A program made the translations under genes and the position numbers. Below the pieces are notes generated by a model, which did not search any database, was not told the DNA's origin, and saw only the letters and a program-made list of their open reading frames with translations. Positions 54,101-61,542 of a DNA stretch of 64,000 nt are shown here, one piece after another (positions within the stretch are counted from its first letter, which is position 1; every line of letters begins with the position of its first letter). Source of the DNA: Fulvia fulva (lineage: Eukaryota; Ascomycota; Dothideomycetes; Mycosphaerellales; Mycosphaerellaceae); contig NC_063021.1 in NCBI RefSeq assembly GCF_020509005.1, positions 682,001 through 746,000 of the forward strand. The letters are read 5' to 3'.

Positions 54101-55673
54101 AAGGAACAGGAATGGGATCTTTCTTGTCAGTGACTCTATGCAGGTTTCTTAGCAGTCCCTTGCCAAGGTGTGCACATCTTCTATGCCATAGCTCCCACTG
54201 ATCTTCGGACTCAGTGTTAGCCATAGCGGTACCGTCACGTTCTTGAGAGAGTATGCCAGCATGCTGTGGCTCAAGAATTTCCGAGATCGAGTGGATAAAC
54301 GGTACTCCTCCTCGAAGTTTGGTCTGGACAACGGGTTTACCAGACAAGGATTTTAGGGTGAAACTGGGTGGTTGGACAGCAAACTGTTGGCTGAACTGAT
54401 TCCACGAAACAAGACTAACTCCAAGGCCAGGAACAAACAGGACATTTTCTAAGACAATTTGCTTTCCAGAAGGACCACCCATTACTGCACTTCCCATATG
54501 TGTAGCTTGTAGATAGCCACCCCCAACCTTGATCCACTTCCTCTTTTGAAGAGGCTTCAGTGTCCTGAATAGTGAATCTTGGTCAGTCATATGTGATGAT
54601 GCACAAGAGTCAAGCAACCACTCGGACGAGGGGTACTTGCCTTTGGCTTCCACAGTGGAATGGGCAACCTCATCAACATCATCATCTTCTGATGGTATCT
54701 CAGGGTCTGATGCGTCTTCCTGGGTCGCATGGGCCCTTGCAGGCTTACTAGAGGAGGCCTTTGGCTTGCGGCTCTCCTTCATCTGCTTTGCAAGGTCCGT
54801 CATCACCTTGAGGACATCACGAAGGTTTGGTGATGATGACCTCCTACGAGGTGGTGACGGTTGTCTCTTAGCAGGGTAGGTAACCCTAGCTAGTTTGTCC
54901 TTGTTCCTAACAGCCTGCTGAGCTGCAGAAAGGTGTGGGCACTTGCTCATAAAATGGTCACCACCGCAGAGATGGCACGTGAGCTTGCCCTGGAAACCCT
55001 TCTTAGCGAACATGGCTGTCCCTTGATGAATCATTGATTCTTGCTTCTCCCTAAGAATTGCAAGAATGTCTTGTGGTGAGAGATTCACCTGGGCATCAAT
55101 TGCATCGCGAATTGAGCCAAATGAGTCTGGCAGAGCTGCTAAGAGTTGCTGGATCTTTCTGTCCTCAGTCTTGATGTCTTGGAACTGAGGCGAGATTGAA
55201 ACAGCCCTCCTTGCAATTGAGCTAAGCTCCTGCCAGGCGTCATCTATAGACTGGTCTTCTGTCATCACGAAATTGGTGTATTGCTGAAGCAAACTTCTTC
55301 CAGTAGCGAGAAGTCTTCTCTTATATTTAGCTTCAGCCCATTCCCACAACTCCTTCGCATGCCGGATCTCGTATGTCATCTCTTGGTCATCTGTCGACAG
55401 ACAGATGTACATCTCATACAGGGCCGTTGCATTGTGCCGTCTGTACGATGCCTTCCTTATCGCTTGATCCAAAGGAAGGGATGACTCCGATGATGCAGAG
55501 GGTGTCGCTATAGATGGGGTTGCAGCGGGAATGTCCGTGATGATGTCTTCGAGGACCCAGTCAACCTGCTTTGATACCAGGTGTATTCTCATCAGCTTGA
55601 ACCATGTTTCGTGGTTCTCTCTTGTCAGAAGAGGTGCTGCTCTCTTTCTTATGAACCCAGTCTCGTTCTCCAT
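51147..55673 (-). CDS. Copia Gag-Pol polyprotein, upstream copy
   Basis: The same 1508-residue protein as at 45845-50371, shifted by exactly 5302 bp with no amino-acid difference. Same domain order and motifs: gag with CCHC, protease, integrase, RT (RVT_2 type) and RNase H. Its 5' LTR is at 56181-56413 and its 3' LTR is the shared middle LTR at 50879-51111. Identity of two long repeats would normally attract RIP in a sexual cycle, so the duplication is recent, or RIP is inactive, or the assembly duplicated it. Confidence 0.94.
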   Translation of the reverse strand: MENETGFIRKRAAPLLTRENHETWFKLMRIHLVSKQVDWVLEDIITDIPAATPSIATPSASSESSLPLDQAIRKASYRRHNATALYEMYICLSTDDQEMTYEIRHAKELWEWAEAKYKRRLLATGRSLLQQYTNFVMTEDQSIDDAWQELSSIARRAVSISPQFQDIKTEDRKIQQLLAALPDSFGSIRDAIDAQVNLSPQDILAILREKQESMIHQGTAMFAKKGFQGKLTCHLCGGDHFMSKCPHLSAAQQAVRNKDKLARVTYPAKRQPSPPRRRSSSPNLRDVLKVMTDLAKQMKESRKPKASSSKPARAHATQEDASDPEIPSEDDDVDEVAHSTVEAKGKYPSSEWLLDSCASSHMTDQDSLFRTLKPLQKRKWIKVGGGYLQATHMGSAVMGGPSGKQIVLENVLFVPGLGVSLVSWNQFSQQFAVQPPSFTLKSLSGKPVVQTKLRGGVPFIHSISEILEPQHAGILSQERDGTAMANTESEDQWELWHRRCAHLGKGLLRNLHRVTDKKDPIPVPSEHQNCKVCSLANMRKFKGPATERKGERLALISIDICGPFQGAVSRLGYKYWLEIVDNFSRKKWVIPLKARSDAPAALRDWKVQAERQSRCFLSAIRSDGAKEILALLKEWEKEFGTQMDTTDAYNSLQNGPVERSIQASENTVRAMLEDSGMPVEFWPEALQAQTVIRNRLPNGPIIDGIALSPEEAFTGQVPSVDHFRVWGCKAVVYVDPRAQPQGLRRDKLMNRGKEAVFVGYSENTTKQWLFWDPDMKAIKAHSHVDWFENEKGGDMDLGITFTNQPSRAPQRNPVGRKPFGAKFSDRGLSETPLRRPGENIEAVSTLSKADNGGSVQNLPKSSTPQQPLFVQLPPPPKDIGEYQKFGDQGTPMKEKEDVVQFDPSEHLAPPQVAGNKRSRGDGDDNSEEHEAKHHKALIAQMFHLDPTMSWVEEILNDVEEHAFAAVGQAIAYQQEVPIPKSYKAAVGDPEWGHMWREAIENELIALASNNTWEAVVPPKGANLITSRWVFDVKRMISGAIEKFKARLVARGFSQKYGVDFEETFAPTVRHDTLRVFMAVVCERDLEMHLVDVNNAFTQSSLLEDIYMIPPPGVEAPPNMVFKVLRSLYGLKQAARDWNKLCVAKLEKIGFTQSQVDPCLLIHTDRDLMVLTHVDDIPIAAPKLSDVQWFKAELGKVFKIKDLGEPTKILGMRITRDRSQGTLKLDQGHYVHANLAKMNMAREKATPTHSPMESYEHLVPTAPMDERCNKQDYQSHNGTWMWPMTMTRPDLAFPLGRISSFVADPSQQHMKALKKLSRYLRSYPDLGLMYRKGGGNLQGYSDSDYAMDKVDRVSILGYVWFLCGSPVSWMSRKQKSVATSTIEAEFMAMNAAAKQSQFLAAVLREMGCPELVGKSSFQPSVRASKGTVDELRPVKLMGDNQAALTLVKDAHVHERSKHIDVAYNYVRHLWWQKKIAVDYCHTKDMAADGLTKPLNGQQFQNFVRQLQLA

Positions 55674-55837
55674 TTTTTGTAAGTTGAGGGACAGGTTGGC
55701 TGCCCTCAGGTAAAAGGATGTATTCGGTCGTACGCGATCGGATCGAAATGGGATAAACCGAACGCGAGGTTGATAGCGGAGAGGATGGCTATCCGCCGGG
55801 AAGAGGAGGAAAGTCGGTCGGTAAGGATCGTGTTAGT

Positions 55838-55902
55838 GCTGAGACACTGTAGCGTAACTCTCTCAGCAGAGGGGGTTTCTGAGACACTGCGGCTCTCTCA
55901 GA
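55838..55902 (-). other. Two tandem hairpins in the Copia leader, upstream copy
   Basis: The 5302-bp-shifted duplicate of the pair at 50536-50600, without differences that I can see. Confidence 0.5.
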
Positions 55903-56153
55903 TGGAACAGTTAGTCGATGCGAACGCGATGTCCGGAGAGCGACTCTTCTCAGTAAGCTCGCCCACTTGTCTGAGGTATTGGCACAGGCTCCCTGACTCG
56001 GAGTCTGACAGTGCCTCACTAGGCTCTTTCACGTCTTATATGCACCTACAGCACGGCTGTAGCTTCCTGTGCAAGGCGGGTGCGGCCTCCAGTCTGCCTT
56101 CCTTTTGTTCTGAAGAGGAATAACTCCAATACGACTTTGTCGAGGGTGAAACA

Positions 56154-56180
56154 CCGAGTTGCTAACCCGGGCTCATAACC
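56154..56180 (-). promoter_or_regulatory. Copia primer-binding site, Met-tRNA anticodon-arm type (upstream copy)
   Basis: Identical to 50852-50878 and next to the outermost 5' LTR, so this is the copy a transcript of the upstream unit would use. Confidence 0.72.
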
Positions 56181-56413
56181 TGTTAAACAGGTACGAGTTG
56201 CGCAGCAGTGGAAGACGGCGGATCACACAAAAGACGAAGAAGGACCCAATGGGATAGCGTGTATCTACATACAGTATCGCCGGTGTTGGTGTAGGTAGAT
56301 GCTAGGTGTCCGGATGTTGGCCAGCCTATAGGCTGGCAAACCCTAGTCACGTGATCTATCACATGACACACCCACACCTACATGCTTGTCCTGCGGCCTG
56401 TATGTTCTCAACA
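56181..56413 (-). repeat. Copia LTR 3 (5' LTR of the upstream unit)
   Basis: Same 233-bp sequence; followed by TAATA, the right TSD copy. Confidence 0.95.
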
Positions 56414-56433
56414 TAATATAAACTCGTTAAATA

Positions 56434-57185
56434 ATTGTTATCTAGGTATAGGGATCCTCGGCTTAATACTTCTCTAAGGGTCACCCTATATCTATCTATA
56501 TATAAAACGTAGGCTATCTACCTCGGAGCGGAAAGTAGTTATAGTTAGCTTAAGAAGCACGCTACTATACTAACTATCGAAGTTAGGGTCGTTATCGTTC
56601 TTAAAGTACTTCGGGTTAGGTACGCCCTTACTAACCTCGATACCGCGTATTAGAGTACGGTTAATAGTAAATAGGCGTTCTAGAAGTTCGGTTAGAGGAG
56701 TCTATATACGGGTGTTACGCGCTCGAGAGTCGCGACCGTTATTATTATTAGGTCGTAGACGGTTTCTATTACGTCCTCGGTTATTATTACTATCGCCGTT
56801 ATTATCGTTACTACCGCCTCCGCCGCCGCCGCCTCTACTAGTAGCTTTACGATACTTACGTATTAGCTACTCGAGTAAAGTCTCGCGCGGAGGTAAATAG
56901 GAGGGTCGGTAACTAGAGCGGCCCTTACCTCTATTCTATATAGTGTCTTTAGTAGCTTAGAGTCGAGTCTTTAGATCGTTAACCTCCTTCTATAGAGCCT
57001 AGTTCTTAGCTTCGGTATCCTATACCTTCTTCTTCTCCTTTTCGTAAATCTCGCTAGATTACTTATATAGATTATTAGCCTCTCTATACTTCTTCTCTAC
57101 CTCTTATAACTTTGCTAGGTTATAATCCTTCTTACTCTTTAGGTCTACGGCTATCTTCTATATTATAGCTTCCTTACTTTGTAGC
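56434..57185 (-). pseudogene. Gypsy-2-prime gag N-terminal remnant
   Basis: The reverse complement matches Gypsy-2 from about 28335 back to 27570. The Gly run of Gag appears as CCG-rich codons near 56.82 kb and the coiled-coil segment near 57.0-57.1 kb. It stops at 57185, where a Gypsy-3-type LTR begins; the true 5' end and LTR are lost. Confidence 0.8.
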
Positions 57186-57380
57186 TATTACGGTTCACCT
57201 CGTAAGACTACACTTAGTACTACGTAATCTAGTACGCTAGCGCGCCCGGACCCTAGACCCCGACCTCGACGTTTACTTTATCGTAGCTTCGCGACTTTCT
57301 TATCTTCTCTTCTTCGTAGAACTTATTCGATTCTAAGGTATTAATACGTTTACGCCCTGTCTTACGCCTTGTCCGTGTCA
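57186..57380 (+). repeat. Gypsy-3-type LTR, right-hand copy
   Basis: 195 bp, the same family and orientation as 179-373; ends CCGTGTCA. It abuts Gypsy-2-prime without TSD. It may be the 3' LTR of Gypsy-3, with the rest of Gypsy-3 pol and the Gypsy-2-prime 5' end deleted between. Confidence 0.65.
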
Positions 57381-57590
57381 TAATCTCGGTATTCTTACCC
57401 TTAGCTATAACTAATTTCTAGGCTATTAGTAGTTTACTAAGTAATATATTCTAGGCTATTAGTAGTATTCTAAGGAGAGTATTATAGGAGGTTAGTAGAG
57501 ACTTAAGGTAAAGGTATAATATAATAGAGGGTGAGTAGTAGGTTTATAAAAAAAGGTAGAAGATACGTTAATCTACCTCTAAGCCTTATT
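57381..57590. other. AT-rich border with a 33-bp-spaced direct repeat
   Basis: No gene seen. TTCTAGGCTATTAGTAGT occurs at 57416-57433 and again at 57449-57466. TpA-rich composition ends near 57590, where ordinary sequence begins. Confidence 0.6.
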
Positions 57591-57770
57591 TGACTAGCGC
57601 CCGTATTCAGCGCGGTCGTTTCGCGTTTCTATGGTCTTGCCGAGGTCGTAGTGCCGTCTCGATCCTGACCACAGGCATCAAGGTAGACCCACCGATGGGC
57701 GTCGTAGGGTTGCTACGAGACGATTGGCGCTGTTCAGCATGCGCGACACTGGGAGCAGTAGACACGGTAG

Positions 57771-57777
57771 TATATAA
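57771..57777 (+). promoter_or_regulatory. TATA-like box of the CYP505 gene
   Basis: TATATAA lies 73-79 bp before the ATG at 57850, in non-RIPed sequence. The intergenic region back to the transposon island is only about 260 bp, so the promoter must be compact or extend into repeat DNA. Confidence 0.5.
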
Positions 57778-57849
57778 TGGTAGACTGAGCTGTCCCCTCT
57801 TGGAGTCTCTGGGCTACAGTAAGTTACAAGCTTCTTGAACCAGTTCATC

Positions 57850-60800
57850 ATGGGTTCGACAGACAACAACGGCTGTGAGCCGATCCCACAACCACCACAG
57901 CATCTCTACGGCCTGCTGGGGAACCTTCCAGACATCGACCCTGCCTTTCCCATCAAAGAGGTATGGCGGCTGGCGCAGCTCTACGGCCCCATCATGAGAC
58001 TGAACTTGAACGGCGATCACATTTACGTCTCCAGTCGGGAGCTTGTCAACGAAGTATGTGACGAGAAGAGATTCCACAAACACATTGGCCAAGTGCTCAA
58101 GGAGGTGAGAGCTCTCTTGGGAGATGGCCTCTTCACTGCATTTCCCAAGGAACCGAACTGGGGCAGAGCACACAGAATGCTCGTACCGGCCTTTGGTGAG
58201 TTGAGACAAAGCGGACGTACCGATCTCGACTGATGTATCAGGACCGATTGGCATTCGCAAGATGTTCGATGGTATGCAAGACATCGCCAGTCAAATGGTC
58301 CTACGATGGGATCGATTGGGCCCTGAGCACGAGATTGATTGCGGCGATGACCTCACGAGACTCGCCTTCGACACAATCGGACTGTGTGCCTTCTCATACC
58401 GCTTTAACGAGTTCTACACCGACAACGCCCACCCATTCGCCCAGCAAATGGCCGACGTGCTCGTAGAATCAGGCAAGAAAGCCAACCGGCCCCCCTTACT
58501 GCAGCGTCTATATCACAGATCAGAACAGCAGCGCCAGGACCAAGTCCAGGAGATGTGGAAGCTGTGCGACAAGATTGTTGCCGACAGGAAGAAACACCCA
58601 CAACCCGACAACCACGACTTGCTTAACACCATGCTCAACACTGTCGACCGCGGGACCGGCGAGGGTCTCTCGGACGAAAATATCCGCTTCCAGCTGGCAA
58701 CCTTTCTGGTAGCAGGACACGAAACCACATCGGCAACCCTCTCCTTCACGTACCTCAACATGCTCCAGAACCCCGCAACCCTCCTCAAAGCCCAGCGACA
58801 AGTCGACGAAGTCGTCGGCGATGATGTCTTGACCGTCGAGCACCTCTCGAAGCTCGACTACATCGATGCCTGCATCAAAGAGACCCTCCGCCTCAGCTCC
58901 CCCATTGGGGCCTTCACCGTCGGCTCAGACGAAGACCAAGTACTAGCTGGCAAATACTTCGTCCCCAAGAACACCGAGATAACAATCCTGAACAAACTCC
59001 TCCACCGCGACCCAGCCGTCTGGGATGACCCCGACTCCTTCAAACCAGAGCGCTGGCTCAACGGCGGTCTCCAAAAGCTCCCTCCCAACTCATTCAAGCC
59101 TTTCGGAAGCGGGATGCGTGCCTGTATCGGCCGGGGGTTCGCAGAGCAGGAGATGATTATAAATTTCGCGATGGTGCTGCAAAGGTTCCAGCTGGAGCTG
59201 GCGGATCCGAGTTATGAGTTGCAACTCAAGTCGACATTGACGATTAAGCCTTGGCAGTTTAGGATGAAGGTGCGGCGGAGGCAGGGCAAGTCGCCTCATG
59301 TGGGGATACCTGGTGGGCTGCAGAAGGCTACAGAGAAGGAGCATCGGACGCATCAAGCTGCGCATCGGCCGGCTAAGGATGATGGGGGGGAAGAGGCCTT
59401 TGGCGGTGTATTTTGGTGGTAACTCTGGTATGTTGCAGTCTGACGACTCTGTTCAATGTCACTAACGCTGTTGACTAGGAACGTGTGAAGCTCTTGCTCA
59501 GAGTCTACAGACTGCATGCAGTGATCACGGGTTTGAAGCTACCATTGCTGGACTGGATGCTGCGACAGAGCATGCTCCGACTGACCAGCCCGTCATCGTC
59601 ATTACATCTTCGTCCGAAGGCCAGCCACCTGACAACGCGAGGAAATTCGTCCACTGGCTAGGAGAGCTTGATCCTCAGAAGCAGGCTCTCAAGCATGTCA
59701 AATACGCTGTCTTCGGCGTAGGGAACTCAGACTGGGCGAGCACCTACCACAAAATCCCCCGTCTCGTCGATGATCTCGCCGCCAAGAACGGCGCACAACA
59801 GATCATCTCAGCTGGCTTCTCGAACGTCAAAGAGGACCCAATCGGACCCTGGGAAGACTGGTCCGACAAGCTACTCGAGGTCCTCAGCGGCGACAAAAGT
59901 GTCACGAAGGAGAAAACCACCCTCCAAGCCAACATCGAGCCCGACCCGCTCAGCCGCACACTGGGAGGCATGGAGATGAACTACGGCACTATCATAACCA
60001 ACAGAGAGCTTGCAGGGACTGAAGTAGGCCCTGCTAAACGTCACCTCGAGATCCAACTCCCGCACGACGCCGATTACCAGGCCGGCGACTACCTCGTCGT
60101 CCAACCCCACAACCCTCCCGAAAGCATCCACAGAGTCCTCGCCCACTTCGACCTAAACGACACCGACCTAGTAACTTTCACCAACTCCCCCAAGAAATAC
60201 CTCCCCTCAACTCCAACCCCCGTGGGAACCTTCCTAGCCGAAGCCGTCGAGCTCGCCACGCCGATTACGAAACGCCAACTTGAAAGCCTGGCGCCCTACG
60301 CCACCACTTCTGAGCAAAAATCTGCCCTGCAGAACTACATCACCACCTACAACACCACAACCCTCACAAACCGCTACAGCCCCCTCGACATCCTCACCAC
60401 CCTATCCCTCACCACCGTCCCCTTCCCCCACTACATCGACCTCCTCCCCCCGCTCTCTCCCCGCCAATACTCCATCTCCTCCTCCCCCCTCGTCCAACCC
60501 GAATCCGTCTCATTGACCATCGACGTCCACTCCTCCCCGGCGTTAAGCGGCACCGGTCTATTCCAGGGCGTAGCCTCCACCTACCTTGCCACGCGCAGAA
60601 TAGGAGACCGAATCTCCTGCTTCATCCGCCCGACGAACGTCGGCTTTCGAATTCCATCCGTGGACGTCCCTCTCATCATGATCTGCGCCGGCACCGGAAT
60701 AGCCCCCATGCGCGCCTTCCTCCAGGAACGCTCCGCCATCGCCGCCGCTGGTACGTCAATGTTCAGGGCAGGCAGGAGGCATCGTCCGTCTTCGACATGC

Positions 60801-61264
60801 ATGCTGCGTCCCCATCCCCGCACTTGTTGCTCTGAGATACACTGGCACGTGGTGTTCGAGTACCTTATAGCTAACACCCTTCTGTTTACCTAGGTATTAA
60901 AACCCTCGCCCCGGCGCTCCTCTACTTCGGCTGTCGCCACCGCGACCACGATAACCTCTACACCTCCGACCTATCCACCTACGAAACCGCCGGAATCGTC
61001 AAGATACGCACAGCCTTCAGCAAAGTCGGCCCAAACGCACCGTCGTACGTCCCCGACTTGGTTTGGGAGGATCGGGAAGAAATTGCGGATTTGTTCACAG
61101 CTGGTGGGAAGATTTTCCTTTGCGGGAGTGCAGCTAGACTGGGGAGGAGTACGGACGATGTGTGTAAGAAGATTTGGGTCGAGAGGACGGGGAAGACATC
61201 AGAGGAGGCGGAGGAGTGGTTAAGGGGGGTGAGGATGGAGAGGTATGTTAGTGATGTGTATTGA
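57850..61264 (+). CDS. CYP505-type P450/NADPH-P450 reductase fusion, with apparent 1-nt frameshift
   Basis: Exons 57850-58195, 58242-59427, 59479-60750 and 60894-61264; introns of 46, 51 and 143 bp with GT-AG ends and CTGAT/CTAAC branch sites. About 1057 residues, the usual size of P450foxy-like enzymes, which hydroxylate fatty acids near the omega end without a partner. I-helix AGHETT is near 273; heme loop FGSGMRACIG has Cys410. Flavodoxin FMN domain follows (YFGGNSGTCEALAQ across intron 2), then FAD (RQYSISSSP) and NADPH (ICAGTGIAPMRAF) domains. The start is ATG 57850 (MGSTDNNG). Oddity: the P450 and reductase frames disagree by one base in the linker, most likely at the G7 run 59384-59390. 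As read, translation stops at 59420-59422. It is a fresh pseudogene or a base-call error. Confidence 0.9.
59384..59390 (+). other. G7 homopolymer, likely site of the CYP505 frameshift
   Basis: Upstream codons (P450 domain) are in one frame and codons from 59391 on (flavodoxin domain) are in another. The reductase frame is closed upstream by TGA at 59265-59267, so the shift must lie between 59268 and 59391. A run of seven G is the only long homopolymer there; six would join the frames. Confidence 0.75.
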
Positions 61265-61542
61265 AGGGACTGCATCTATCTGGGTTGGGGGATGATGGTG
61301 GAGCAAGCGTCAGCCGATCCGCATTTATGGAGGAGGATACGCTTGTGAGAAGACGCTTCGGTAAAGACGTTGCTTCGTCACACGTTGATATAATATTCTT
61401 TAACCCGCCAAATCGCTGGCCATGCACGTCTACGTTTACAACTCCGGTGATGCATCGCGATGCGATATCGTGCGCCTTTATACAATTCGCTCAGAACGCG
61501 CAAAATAAAACAAAATGCAGAAGTCCTTTACACTCAAAAGTA
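61265..61542. other. Convergent intergenic region
   Basis: 278 bp between two tail-to-tail genes. AATAAA at 61504-61509 on the plus strand is a candidate poly(A) signal for the CYP505 gene, about 240 nt after its stop. No other gene seen. Confidence 0.55.

Larger units (their letters stand above)
45577..56413 (-). mobile_element. Tandem Copia array: LTR-gagpol-LTR-gagpol-LTR
   Basis: Two complete copies share a middle LTR, with a repeat period of exactly 5302 bp. One TSD pair, TAATA, flanks the whole array (45572-45576 and 56414-56418); no TSD lies around the middle LTR. Both internal regions and all three 233-bp LTRs look identical. No RIP signature is present. Confidence 0.95.
40636..56418 (-). 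mobile_element. LINE F, full-length, RIP-mutated, with the Copia array at its 5' end
   Basis: A 15-bp TSD, TAAACTCGTTAAATA, lies at 40621-40635 and 56419-56433. LINE sequence itself occupies 40636-45576. The tail of about four to five GATA units starts at 40636. ORF1 starts near 45537 and ORF2 near 44245, both on the minus strand, ruined by stops. A same-family relative of LINEs D, E and G. CpA on the plus strand is largely lost while TpG is better kept. Confidence 0.85.
12738..57185 (-). mobile_element. Gypsy-2-prime, RIP-ruined chromovirus remnant hosting most of the island
   Basis: An old minus-strand copy of the Gypsy-2 family in pieces: 12738-13050, 24331-26633, 33856-34935, 36069-37158, 39746-40635 and 56419-57185. 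Reverse-complemented and joined, the pieces follow Gypsy-2 in order from the 3' LTR back to about Gypsy-2 position 27570 in gag. The last 0.9 kb, including its 5' LTR, is missing, and the remnant abuts a Gypsy-3-type LTR at 57186. The gaps are later insertions, most with clear TSDs. Confidence 0.88.

Noticed and set aside
57835..57849. Upstream start for the CYP505 gene
   Set aside because: The frame is open but begins with TTG; the first ATG is at 57850 and gives a family-typical N-terminus.
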